Source: Lachnospira sp. UBA4346
Lineage (GTDB): Bacteria; Bacillota; Clostridia; Lachnospirales; Lachnospiraceae
Direction of reading: 5' to 3'
Length of the DNA: 64,000 nucleotides
Assembly (NCBI GenBank): GCA_002394205.1
Contig: DGTC01000022.1
Span: 13,858-77,857, forward strand
Below, piece by piece: positions 8,912 to 17,413 of the stretch. The stretch's first letter is position 1. The number at the start of each line of letters is the position of its first letter. The notes beneath the pieces were generated by a model that saw only the letters and a list, made by a program, of their open reading frames with translations, was not told where the DNA came from and made no database searches. The position numbers and the translations under genes are program-made.

Positions 8912-9091
8912 CTATTTGTCTTTCAATTCCATGTGGTCAAGAGCGTATCTTAAAGCCATACTAATAAGTTCATTACGAGAACGGTTAGTTTTAGAAGCTA
9001 AGTCATTATATTCTTCTTGCAATGCTCTGTCTATGCGAATCGTCATAGTAACGGTTTTATCCTCTTTTGGAGTGACGATAAATTTTTCCAT
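8912..9091 (-). CDS. Small ribbon-helix-helix DNA-binding protein
   Basis: The 59-residue protein (starting at MEKFIVTPKEDK) contains a short beta-strand (TVTMTIRID) followed by two helices (ALQEEYNDLASKTNRSRNELISMALRYAL), the Arc/CopG/MetJ fold found in antitoxins, plasmid regulators and mobile-element repressors. A GCGAGGT site lies seven bases before the ATG at 9091; an earlier in-frame ATG at 9142 has no such site. No toxin-like partner is visible next to it on the same strand. Its position beside the integrase remnant suggests it came with a mobile element. Confidence 0.72.
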   Translation of the reverse strand: MEKFIVTPKEDKTVTMTIRIDRALQEEYNDLASKTNRSRNELISMALRYALDHMELKDK

Positions 9092-9240
9092 AATGCAAAC
9101 CTCGCTATTATTTTTAATTACATTATAGTATTGATATAGCACACAAAACTATGACACAATAGTGAGTTGAATATTTACTGTACTTTTATGTTACAGTTTG
9201 CTATAATGCTAACATCTACTAAAATTGGAGGTATGACATT

Positions 9241-9768
9241 ATGAAATCAAAGAAAGAGAAAAGTTCTATCAAGAAACCATTCTATAAGAAATGGTGGTTT
9301 TGGGTTATTATTGTTATAGTTGTTCTCTCTGCTATAAGTGGCTCTGATTCTACTACGGATAATAAGGACACATCAAAAGAATCGCAGCAAACAGAATTGA
9401 CTCAAAGTACAGAAGAAACCAAGAACACAGAATCAGCGATTGATAGCATTGATTTTACTGTTTCTGATGTAAGAAATGATGTAACAGGAAATTGGAGAAA
9501 AGCATTGATTGCAAAGAATATTAAAATGGAAGACTATGCACTTGATTACTACAAAAAGTATTTCAAGAGTGATGATGAAATCCATGCCATAATCAATTTC
9601 AATTATAAGACAACAACAAAAATCTCTGTAATGGGTAATCTGCTTGGTGTGACTGTTTACGAATATGTAGACAAAGAAGAACATGACGCAAAGAGGTTAT
9701 TTGGTGGTATGTTGCTTAAAGAATATCATGTGAACATGGATAATGGAGAGATTATAGAAATACAGTAA
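9241..9768 (+). CDS. Membrane-anchored protein of unknown function
   Basis: I do not recognise the family. The 175 residues start with a Lys-rich segment, then one membrane helix (WWFWVIIVIVVLSAISG, about residues 17-34), a Ser/Thr/Asp/Gln-rich linker (35-65), and a soluble domain of about 105 residues that looks like an extracytoplasmic alpha/beta domain (DEIHAIINFNYKTTTKISVMG). TTGGAGG at 9226-9232 and a TATAAT box with an extended TG upstream (about 9210-9217) support expression. It sits in the accessory island and ends in its own terminator. Confidence 0.65.
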   Translation: MKSKKEKSSIKKPFYKKWWFWVIIVIVVLSAISGSDSTTDNKDTSKESQQTELTQSTEETKNTESAIDSIDFTVSDVRNDVTGNWRKALIAKNIKMEDYALDYYKKYFKSDDEIHAIINFNYKTTTKISVMGNLLGVTVYEYVDKEEHDAKRLFGGMLLKEYHVNMDNGEIIEIQ

Positions 9769-9776
9769 ATGAAACG

Positions 9777-9817
9777 AAGCCTTAGCAAATGAAAACACTT
9801 GTTAAGGCTTTTGCTTT
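9777..9817 (+). terminator. Intrinsic terminator
   Basis: AAGCCTTAGCAA (9777-9788) pairs with TTGTTAAGGCTT (9799-9810, one G-T pair) and is followed by TTGCTTT. It ends the membrane-protein gene at 9241-9768. Confidence 0.8.
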
Positions 9818-9997
9818 ATACTATAATAATACTAAAGTTACGGAGTGCTATGGAGAGTTAGTACGAAATAAGGAAAGTAATACCATTAAAAAGGTAATAA
9901 TAGTAATACTTATAAAGAGCTACGGAGAGCTACAGAAAGCATAAGCTAATTTATGCTATACTTCACTTAACTTAACGTTATTACAAAGGAGAAATGA

Positions 9998-10210
9998 ATG
10001 ATTAGCGAGTATGGAAATCAGCTGTTAGCGGAATTAGGTGTTAGTGGTGGAACATTTGTAATCGGATTGATTGTATTATATTTTATTGTGAAGTGGGCAG
10101 TGAAAAATGGTGTGAAAGAAGCATTATCAGATGTGAATATGAAAGAGCAGTTTGAACAGCTTACGAAGGCAGTGAAAGGAAATGAAAATCCATCATCAGA
10201 TGAGGAGTGA
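9998..10210 (+). CDS. Small single-pass membrane protein
   Basis: The 70-residue protein has one strong hydrophobic helix (GGTFVIGLIVLYFIVKWAV, about residues 17-35) and a charged, acidic tail ending in SSDEE. An AAAGGAG site lies before the ATG. It overlaps the ribosome site of the DUF3841 gene, so the pair is likely co-transcribed. No function is recognised. Confidence 0.6.
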   Translation: MISEYGNQLLAELGVSGGTFVIGLIVLYFIVKWAVKNGVKEALSDVNMKEQFEQLTKAVKGNENPSSDEE

Positions 10211-10215
10211 TGTAT

Positions 10216-10794
10216 ATGAAGTTATGGACGGTACAACCTTTATCCATTTTAGAGGAAATCAATGAAACGGGTGTATATCGTTGCAGAGAGGAATTATCTT
10301 ATAATCTGAGTAAGAAAAATTCTTTAAAAAAGCAATATCAGTGGTTAATTAATAAGATGGAACAACGGATTGGAAACAGACCACAAGGGGTTGAGTATCC
10401 GGTGTGGGCATGGCATACATGGGACTTTGAGAGAAGATGCCCGGATGCAGATAGTGCAGCATTTTTAGAGCGTACAGAAGATAAGGTGTTATTGACATTA
10501 GAGATTCCGGATGAGTCGGTTGTATTAACAGATTTTGATGCATGGCAGCTTGTAATGAGCGGTGCTTATTTGACGAATGAAACAGATGAAAATAAGTTAG
10601 AGGCACAGGAAGATTATCTTGTATCATTAGAGGGAGAGGCATTGCAGCAGGCAATTGAGCAGAGTTGGGAACTGGTTTTTGATACGACAAAGATTGATAC
10701 GGAGAAACTTCAATGGGGCAGATATATTCAGGCGACCATTTGGCAGATTCGCGCAGAAGATATTGTGGAGATGCAGGTGTTGAGAACAGAGTAA
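10216..10794 (+). CDS. DUF3841 family protein
   Basis: The 192 residues begin MKLWTVQPLSILEEI and include YPVWAWHTWD and VVLTDFDAWQLVMSGAYL, segments I associate with the DUF3841 family, whose function is unknown. No membrane segment or signal peptide is seen. GTG 10207 and ATG 10210 are also in frame, but the GAGGAGTG at 10202-10209 is spaced correctly only for ATG 10216, and family members usually open MKLW. It follows the 70-residue membrane protein in the accessory island. Confidence 0.65.
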   Translation: MKLWTVQPLSILEEINETGVYRCREELSYNLSKKNSLKKQYQWLINKMEQRIGNRPQGVEYPVWAWHTWDFERRCPDADSAAFLERTEDKVLLTLEIPDESVVLTDFDAWQLVMSGAYLTNETDENKLEAQEDYLVSLEGEALQQAIEQSWELVFDTTKIDTEKLQWGRYIQATIWQIRAEDIVEMQVLRTE

Positions 10795-10967
10795 ATAATA
10801 TTAAAAGAAAAGGGTATTCAACAATAAATAAAAAGGTATGAAACTTTATTTTTAAAAAATATATATACGGAATTTGTATAACTAATTATTAAATATAAGC
10901 ATTTGTAAAATTATAAAAATAAACTTAAAATATATTTAAAGATTGGGTGTAGCAATGGGAGGTATAT

Positions 10968-12041
10968 ATGGAAATAAGGTTAAATACCGGAAATGCGGAA
11001 ATCGAAATAGATAATTTACTATATCTTACGGATAAAGAAGAAATTACAGATGTAGCAAAGTTAAAAATTAGTAATCATATAAAATATGGTGATGAAGAGT
11101 TTAATCGAATCAAAAGTTCAATTAAACAGATGGTAGGAAATGTGTTGCTCTTAGCGGACAGAAAATATATTGCAATTGCAAATCGTCTGTTGTGGGAATG
11201 TCCAAATCTTATTGCAACACAGGTGACAGACTCAAAAGATGCATATGAAATTGAGAAAACAGTAACGAAAACAGATAAATTATTATGGGATGTTCAGGCA
11301 GAAAAGGCAGAAGAAGATGTGGCACTAATGTCGGGTTGGACAAATAGTTATAATAATCAGAAGTTTTCAGATAAAGAAATAGAAGAGTATATTGAAGATA
11401 GCAGACTAAAACTTCTTCCATATTTGGGAAAAGATAAGGATGTTTTAGAAGTGGGTGTAGGCTCAGGAATGATTGCACGCAGATTGCTTAATATGTGCAA
11501 AACATACGATGGTGCAGACATCTCTAAAAATGTATTGGAAAAATTTACGAAATACTTAGAAGAAAATGAAGTAGAGAATGTTTCCTTATATAATTATGGT
11601 GGAGATGAAATTCAAAAAATAGGGAAGCAGTATGATATTATTTTTATGAGTTCTGTTACAGAGTATTTTAGTGGGTATAATTATCTTTTGGATGTAATAA
11701 AAAATTGTGTGGATTGTGTAAAAGAAAAGGGAATTATCTTCTTTGCAGATGTTTTTGATTTAGGAAGAAAAGAGGATTATAGAGCCTCTGTCTATGATTA
11801 TGCACAGAGGCATCCGGGTGTAATTTATAAAAAGAATTTTTCACATGAGTTATTTATACCACGAGATTTTTGGGAGGATGCTTCCAAATTGACAGATGGA
11901 ATTGTTAATTGTGTGGTTACTGACAAAATTGGAGAAATCGACAATGAAATAAACAAGTTCCGCTATGATGTTATGATATTCGTAGATAAGAATCGAAATG
12001 ACCAAGTGTTAAATAAATATCAATTTGCGAGTGAACTTTAG
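10968..12041 (+). CDS. Class I SAM-dependent methyltransferase of unknown substrate
   Basis: The 357-residue protein has a middle and C-terminal methyltransferase fold: VLEVGVGSGMIARRLL (about residues 158-173, motif I), YDGADIS with an acidic residue at strand 2, and DIIFMSSVTEYF (motif IV). The pattern and the following helices resemble methyltransferase domains of peptide synthetases, but no such synthetase is nearby. The first 120 residues are not recognised. GGGAGG precedes the ATG. Upstream DNA (10795-10967) is extremely AT-rich, and the gene sits at the right side of the accessory island, so acquisition by transfer is plausible. Confidence 0.7.
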   Translation: MEIRLNTGNAEIEIDNLLYLTDKEEITDVAKLKISNHIKYGDEEFNRIKSSIKQMVGNVLLLADRKYIAIANRLLWECPNLIATQVTDSKDAYEIEKTVTKTDKLLWDVQAEKAEEDVALMSGWTNSYNNQKFSDKEIEEYIEDSRLKLLPYLGKDKDVLEVGVGSGMIARRLLNMCKTYDGADISKNVLEKFTKYLEENEVENVSLYNYGGDEIQKIGKQYDIIFMSSVTEYFSGYNYLLDVIKNCVDCVKEKGIIFFADVFDLGRKEDYRASVYDYAQRHPGVIYKKNFSHELFIPRDFWEDASKLTDGIVNCVVTDKIGEIDNEINKFRYDVMIFVDKNRNDQVLNKYQFASEL

Positions 12042-12074
12042 GCTTATAAATATTGTTTGTGAAATATAGAAGAT

Positions 12075-12116
12075 AAAAGGTTGTTAGAAAAATATTCTAA
12101 CAGCCTTTTAGTTTTA
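12075..12116 (+). terminator. Intrinsic terminator
   Basis: AAAAGGTTGTTAGAA (12075-12089) pairs with TTCTAACAGCCTTTT (12095-12109), followed by AGTTTT. It closes the methyltransferase gene. Confidence 0.85.
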
Positions 12117-12189
12117 GATGGAATCTTGCGTCTGTTTTCGCTTTCGTGTTATGATGAAAGAAATTCAAATTGGAAATAAGGAGTTCGTG

Positions 12190-13272
12190 ATGCAAAATAT
12201 ACATGGTGGAGATATTTATAAGTATGAACAGATAATAGATTTTTCAGCAAATATCAATCCACTTGGCACACCGGAGTCTGTAAAGACAGCAATCCGTCAG
12301 GCGGCAGAATCGGCAGATGTATATCCGCAAATCTATTCCGACCGGTTACGAAGTGCATTAGCCAAACATTTACAGGTGCAGCCGGAGCAGATTATCTGTG
12401 GAAATGGTGCTGCCGACATCATTTACAGATATGCATATGCACTTCGTGCGAATAAGGCGTTGCTTACTGCACCCTGTTTTGTAGAGTATGAACAGGCATT
12501 GCACGCATCAGGAACGAAACAGATTGATTATTATGCGTTAAATCACACAGATTTTCAGATACAGGAAGATTTTCTAGATATGCTCCGTGCAGACTTAGAT
12601 GTGGTGTTTTTGTGCAATCCGAATAATCCGACAGGAATGTGTATCAACGAAGCGGTGCTTACAAGGATTGTTCAGAAATGTTTCGAACTTCAAATTGCGC
12701 TTTGTGTGGATGAATGTTTTATTGAATTCTTGGAAGATGGTGCAGACAGAAGTTTATTGTCAAAGATTTCACAATACCCAAATCTATTGATTATTCGTGC
12801 ATTTACAAAAAGTTATGCGATGGCAGGCGTGCGATTAGGGTATGGCATGACAGCGAATCAGGAATTGATTGAGAAAATGTATATATGTGGGGCATCCTGG
12901 AATGTATCAGTATTGGCACAGGCGGCAGGAATCGCTGCATTGCAGGAAAAGGGGTATCTTGCGCAAACAAGAGCGTTTCTTGCAAATGAGAAACAATATT
13001 TATATACGCATTTTGACAGATTAGGAATTCATTACTGGAAAGGTGCAGCAAATTATATCTTTTTTCAGGCAGAAACGAATCTGGGAGAACGGCTGTTACA
13101 GAAGCACATTTTGCTTCGAGATTGTAGGAATTATCACAATTTGCCGGATACTGCATCGAATGAACCACTGCGGTATTATCGGATTGCAGTGCGAACGAGA
13201 GCAGAGAATGTCTGTCTGATACAGGCGTTGCAGGAGATTTATTCGGCATCAGGTAAGGAAAGATGGGAATGA
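12190..13272 (+). CDS. cobD: L-threonine-O-3-phosphate decarboxylase
   Basis: CobD is a PLP enzyme of the class I aminotransferase fold that makes (R)-1-amino-2-propanol phosphate, the linker CbiB adds to cobyric acid. The 360 residues show the family opening HGGDIYKYEQIIDFSANINPLG (HGG...FSANINP), the VFLCNPNNPTG cofactor segment, and the PLP lysine in RAFTKSYAMAGVRLGYG. An in-frame start at 12118 exists, but AAGGAG at 12178-12183 points to ATG 12190. It resumes the cobalamin cluster after the accessory island. Confidence 0.93.
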   Translation: MQNIHGGDIYKYEQIIDFSANINPLGTPESVKTAIRQAAESADVYPQIYSDRLRSALAKHLQVQPEQIICGNGAADIIYRYAYALRANKALLTAPCFVEYEQALHASGTKQIDYYALNHTDFQIQEDFLDMLRADLDVVFLCNPNNPTGMCINEAVLTRIVQKCFELQIALCVDECFIEFLEDGADRSLLSKISQYPNLLIIRAFTKSYAMAGVRLGYGMTANQELIEKMYICGASWNVSVLAQAAGIAALQEKGYLAQTRAFLANEKQYLYTHFDRLGIHYWKGAANYIFFQAETNLGERLLQKHILLRDCRNYHNLPDTASNEPLRYYRIAVRTRAENVCLIQALQEIYSASGKERWE

Positions 13273-13364
13273 AATTTGTGTAAATTGACACCGCATCAAT
13301 ATATATGCAAATTTTGACATAGGAATTCATATAACGAAAAGATACACAGAAAGACGGATATAAG

Positions 13365-15053
13365 ATGGCAAAATCAATTATGATACAAGGAACAATGTCA
13401 AATGCAGGAAAGAGCCTGTTTGCAGCAGGATTGTGCAGAGTATTGGCACAGGACGGGTATAAAGTAGCACCGTTTAAATCCCAAAATATGGCATTGAATT
13501 CCTATATAACAGCAGATGGATATGAGATGGGACGTGCGCAGGTTATGCAGGCAGAGGCGGCAGGAATTGCGCCGGATGTAAATATGAATCCGATTCTGTT
13601 AAAACCGACCAATGATACCGGCTCGCAGGTTATTTTGCAGGGTGTTGTTCAGGGAAATATGCGGGCAATGGATTATTACAAGCATAAGAAGGACTATATT
13701 CCGGCGATTTTAGAATCCTATCACAGACTAGAAGAACAATATGACATCATTGTGATTGAAGGTGCAGGAAGTCCGGCAGAGATTAATCTAAAAGAAAATG
13801 ATATTGTCAATATGGGAATGGCAAAGATGGCAAATGCACCGGTTCTGTTGGTTGGAGATATTGACCGGGGAGGTGTATTTGCACAGCTAGTTGGTACAAT
13901 GATACTCTTAGAACCAGAAGAACAAGCATATGTAAAGGGAATGATTATCAATAAGTTTCGTGGGGATGTTAAGATACTAGAACCGGGGCTTGATATGTTA
14001 GAGGAGAAATGTCACAAGACGGTGTTAGGTGTCGTTCCGTATCTGTATGTGGATATTGATGATGAAGATAGCTTAACAGAACGATTTGACCGGAAAGAAG
14101 CAGGTGGACTTGTCGATATTGCAGTGATTCGATTTCCACGTATCTCGAATTTTACGGATGTCAATGTATTTTCTTATTATGAAGGGGTTACAGTGCGTTA
14201 TGTAAGTAATCCGTCAGAACTTGGCAATCCGGATATGATTATTCTGCCGGGGTCTAAAAATACGATAGAGGATTTGTTATGGATGCGTCAGAATGGTTTG
14301 GAAGCCAGAATTAAACAGCTTGCAGAAAAAGAGACCATCGTATTTGGAATCTGCGGTGGATATCAGATGTTGGGAAAACGTATCATGGATGATACGGGGG
14401 TAGAACATCTAGGAAGCGTGACAGGAATGGAACTGCTTCCAATAGAAACGATATTTATGCAGGAAAAGACAAGAACAAGAGTCAATGGAACATTTGCGCA
14501 GGTTGACGGTGCATTGTCGGCATTATCCGGCATGACGGTTGAAGGGTATGAGATTCATATGGGAACTTCAAAGGGAGTATCAGAGGATTCTGCAGAAACA
14601 AAAGAGTTTGTTCGTTTGTATCTAAATAATGCAAATGATATATGTAAAAACACACACATGGTACAATGCACCAAAGATTCCAAAGAAATAGCCATCAAAA
14701 ATCCAGAAATTTCTCAGTGTCACGAAAATGAGCAAAAAATAACAAACGACACAGATAATGGTAATTTACAGAAATGTGTCACGAAATCAGATGGTGCACA
14801 GTCTGGGAATGTGTATGGAAGTTATTTACATGGAATCTTTGATGCACCGGAAGTTGCAAAGACGGTGATTACGGCAATTTTGCAAAAAAAAGGAATCAAT
14901 GCAGAGCAGATTGGTACGATTGATGTGCAATCATATAAAGAGCAGCAGTATGACAAGCTCGCAGATGCGATTCGTGCTTCAGTAGATATGAAGCAGATTT
15001 ATGAGATTATTGAACAGGGGATAACTACTCAGAACAGGTCGGAGCATTTATGA
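13365..15053 (+). CDS. cbiP: Cobyric acid synthase (glutamine-hydrolysing), with a low-complexity insertion
   Basis: CbiP/CobQ amidates side chains b, d, e and g of adenosyl-cobyrinate diamide. The N-terminal ATPase domain has GTMSNAGKS (residues 9-17), KSQNMALNSYIT and IVIEGAGSPAEINL; the glutaminase domain has FGICGGYQMLG (nucleophile Cys near residue 330) and GSYLHGIFD (His near 488). At 562 residues it is longer than the usual ~500: roughly residues 422-480 form a hydrophilic Asn/Lys/Cys/His-containing insertion just before the conserved GNVYGSYLHG. The reading frame is intact through it, so I treat the gene as functional. Confidence 0.94.
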   Translation: MAKSIMIQGTMSNAGKSLFAAGLCRVLAQDGYKVAPFKSQNMALNSYITADGYEMGRAQVMQAEAAGIAPDVNMNPILLKPTNDTGSQVILQGVVQGNMRAMDYYKHKKDYIPAILESYHRLEEQYDIIVIEGAGSPAEINLKENDIVNMGMAKMANAPVLLVGDIDRGGVFAQLVGTMILLEPEEQAYVKGMIINKFRGDVKILEPGLDMLEEKCHKTVLGVVPYLYVDIDDEDSLTERFDRKEAGGLVDIAVIRFPRISNFTDVNVFSYYEGVTVRYVSNPSELGNPDMIILPGSKNTIEDLLWMRQNGLEARIKQLAEKETIVFGICGGYQMLGKRIMDDTGVEHLGSVTGMELLPIETIFMQEKTRTRVNGTFAQVDGALSALSGMTVEGYEIHMGTSKGVSEDSAETKEFVRLYLNNANDICKNTHMVQCTKDSKEIAIKNPEISQCHENEQKITNDTDNGNLQKCVTKSDGAQSGNVYGSYLHGIFDAPEVAKTVITAILQKKGINAEQIGTIDVQSYKEQQYDKLADAIRASVDMKQIYEIIEQGITTQNRSEHL

Positions 15054-15089
15054 AGATGCTGAATAGATACGAAAAGGGAATGAAAGGTC

Positions 15090-15755
15090 ATGAGTAAGAA
15101 GTTTGGAGAGATTGAGTTAGAGGAAGTACTTCCAAGTGAAATAGAGAGAAGAAGTTTTGAAATAATTACGCAGGAATTGGGAAATCGGACATTTCCAGCA
15201 GATATTGAGCCGATTGTAAAGCGTGTCATTCATACGGCAGCAGATTTTGACTATGCAGATAATCTGTGTTTTTCAGAAAATGTTGTGCCGATTATCAAAG
15301 ATGCATTAAAGCATGGTGCATGTATTGTGACAGATACGCAGATGGCAAAAGCTGGCATTAACAAAAAAACGCTTGCGAAATATGGTGGAGAAGTGTATTG
15401 CTTTATGAGTGATGAAGATGTGGCAGAACAGGCAAAAAAAGAGCAGATTACACGTGCAGCGGTGAGTATGCGAAAGGCAGCTGCGCTTGATAAAGATATT
15501 ATTTTTGCCATTGGAAATGCACCGACTGCACTTGTAGCACTCTATGAATTGATTGAGAGCGGACAGATTCACCCCAAAGCGATTATTGGCGTTCCGGTTG
15601 GTTTTGTCAATGTGGTTGCGGCAAAAGAGTTGATTATGAAAGCAGATGTTCCATATATTGTGGCAAGAGGTCGTAAGGGCGGAAGCAATGTTGCGGCTGC
15701 AATCTGTAATGCAGTATTATATAACATAAACACAAGGAGCGGGTATGGCAAATAA
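15090..15755 (+). CDS. cbiC: Precorrin-8X / cobalt-precorrin-8 methylmutase
   Basis: CbiC moves the C-11 methyl group to C-12, producing the cobyrinate skeleton. The 221-residue protein carries IERRSFEIITQELG near the N-terminus, where the conserved active-site region lies, HTAADFDYADNLCFSEN with the catalytic-region His, CIVTDTQMAKAGI and GVPVGFVNVVAAKELI, all typical of the family. An AAAGGTC site precedes ATG 15090. The 3' end overlaps cobA-hemD by 11 bases. Confidence 0.95.
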   Translation: MSKKFGEIELEEVLPSEIERRSFEIITQELGNRTFPADIEPIVKRVIHTAADFDYADNLCFSENVVPIIKDALKHGACIVTDTQMAKAGINKKTLAKYGGEVYCFMSDEDVAEQAKKEQITRAAVSMRKAAALDKDIIFAIGNAPTALVALYELIESGQIHPKAIIGVPVGFVNVVAAKELIMKADVPYIVARGRKGGSNVAAAICNAVLYNINTRSGYGK

Positions 15756-17286
15756 GGGAAAAGTATGGCTGGTAGGAGCCGGCACAGGAGATATTGGATT
15801 GTTGACACGCAAGGCGATGGACTGTATTAAGCAGGCAGAGGTTATTGTATATGATGCACTGTTAAGTCTGGAATTGTTGGCACTGTTACCGACAGATGCA
15901 GAGCTGATTGATGCAGGAAAGCGTGCGAGTAATCACACGATTCCACAGGAAGAGATGAATCAGTTATTATTAGACAAGGCATTAGAAGGCAAACGCGTGG
16001 TTCGTCTCAAGGGTGGAGATCCATTTGTATTTGGAAGAGGCGGCGAAGAGTTAGAATTGCTTGTTCGTCATCAGATTCCATTTGAGGTTGTTCCGGGCAT
16101 TACATCATCCATTGCAGTAGCAGCATATAATGGAATTCCCGTAACACACAGGGATTATACATCTTCGTTTCATGTGATTACAGGTCATCAAAAGAAAAAT
16201 GGTAAAGATATTGACTATGCATCGCTTGTGAAATTGGATGCAACACTTATTTTTTTAATGGGGGTATCGGCATTAGAGACGATTTGCAACCGGTTGATTA
16301 AAGCTGGAATGAATCCAGATACACCTGCGGCAATCTTAGAAAAAGGTACAACGTGCAGGCAGAGAAGAGTGGTAGCGACAGTATCTACCTTAAAGAAAGA
16401 AGCGGATGCGGCTGGGATTACAAGTCCTGCGGTCATTGTAGTGGGGAAGGTCTGTGTATTAGAACAGGATTTTGCATGGTTTGAGAAATTGCCATTATTT
16501 GGAAAGCAGATTCTTGTAACCAGACCGAAGGCATCTGCATCGAAGGTAGCGAAGCGATTGCGTCAGTTAGGCGCACAGGTTATTGAACTTCCAATGATAG
16601 AAACGGTCGGCGTAACCGCACTTACGGATGTAAAAAAACGTGCAGAATATACAGAAGCATTTTCAAGTGCAGTAGATGAGATGCTTCATACGCCAGAAAA
16701 GGTATGTGTTGCATTTACAAGTCCAAGAGGAGTGGAACATTTCTTTGAACAGTTAAAAGAGATGCACATGGATATGCGGACATTGTTTGCAAAAAAGGAG
16801 TTGTCATTTGCAGTATTAGGAAGTGGCACAGCGAAAGCCTTAGAGCAGTACAATGTATTTGCAGATTATATGCCGCGTACGTATTCGGTTGGCGCATTGG
16901 GAAGATTACTGGCAAAGGAATTAAAGGATACCAGCGTGTATATGTTCCGTGCGCAGAATGGTTCTAAGGAAATTGATGAAATCTTAGAACAGGCACAGCT
17001 TCCATATCGTGACATTGTTACATATTTCACAAAAAATCCAAAAACATCACCGGTTACAGATAAGATTGCACAGGCATTTGCTTGTGGAGAAATCGACGAG
17101 GTTATGTTTACAAGTGCATCAACGGTAGAAGGATTTGTGAAAAACTTCCCGGAACTTGATTATTCTACGGTGCATGCAGTGTGCATCGGCGAACAGACCG
17201 CCAATGCAGCAGGCAGCTATGGAATACAGTGCCGTATAGCAAAGGAAGCTACGATTGAGGCGATGGTTGCGGTGTTGCAGGACTAA
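15745..17286 (+). CDS. cobA-hemD: Uroporphyrinogen-III C-methyltransferase / uroporphyrinogen-III synthase fusion
   Basis: The 513-residue protein joins two steps at the root of corrin synthesis. Residues 1 to about 245 are a SAM methyltransferase (VGAGTGDIGLLTRKA, RLKGGDPFVFGRGGEE, VVPGITSS) that makes precorrin-2. Residues about 250-513 are a HemD-type uroporphyrinogen-III synthase (QILVTRPKASASKVAKRL, VCVAFTSPRGVEHF, EVMFTSASTVEGF). This fusion is common in Clostridia. It is the last gene of this run; a perfect palindrome lies about 50 bases downstream, before the uptake genes. Confidence 0.95.
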   Translation: MANKGKVWLVGAGTGDIGLLTRKAMDCIKQAEVIVYDALLSLELLALLPTDAELIDAGKRASNHTIPQEEMNQLLLDKALEGKRVVRLKGGDPFVFGRGGEELELLVRHQIPFEVVPGITSSIAVAAYNGIPVTHRDYTSSFHVITGHQKKNGKDIDYASLVKLDATLIFLMGVSALETICNRLIKAGMNPDTPAAILEKGTTCRQRRVVATVSTLKKEADAAGITSPAVIVVGKVCVLEQDFAWFEKLPLFGKQILVTRPKASASKVAKRLRQLGAQVIELPMIETVGVTALTDVKKRAEYTEAFSSAVDEMLHTPEKVCVAFTSPRGVEHFFEQLKEMHMDMRTLFAKKELSFAVLGSGTAKALEQYNVFADYMPRTYSVGALGRLLAKELKDTSVYMFRAQNGSKEIDEILEQAQLPYRDIVTYFTKNPKTSPVTDKIAQAFACGEIDEVMFTSASTVEGFVKNFPELDYSTVHAVCIGEQTANAAGSYGIQCRIAKEATIEAMVAVLQD

Positions 17287-17335
17287 AATATGAGCTTTGA
17301 GAATACGGCTGTGAAAAAAACTTCATACAAATTTT

Positions 17336-17374
17336 AAATTGTCCCTTTATTAAAGGGACAATTTGTGTTATAGT
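17336..17374 (+). promoter_or_regulatory. Perfect 14-bp-arm palindrome overlapping a predicted promoter for the uptake operon
   Basis: AAATTGTCCCTTTA (17336-17349) and TAAAGGGACAATTT (17351-17364) form a perfect inverted repeat around one base. An extended -10 box, TGTTATAGT, begins at 17366; with a 17-base spacer the -35 would fall inside the palindrome. It could be an operator for the downstream BtuF-type gene, a weak terminator of cobA-hemD (no T run follows), or both. Confidence 0.55.
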
Positions 17375-17413
17375 GGGAAAGCATGATACAAACAGGAAAG
17401 GATAAAAGGGAAA

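Noticed and set aside
8912..9091. Toxin-antitoxin pair
   Set aside because: The RHH protein could be an antitoxin, but no toxin-like partner is adjacent on the same strand.
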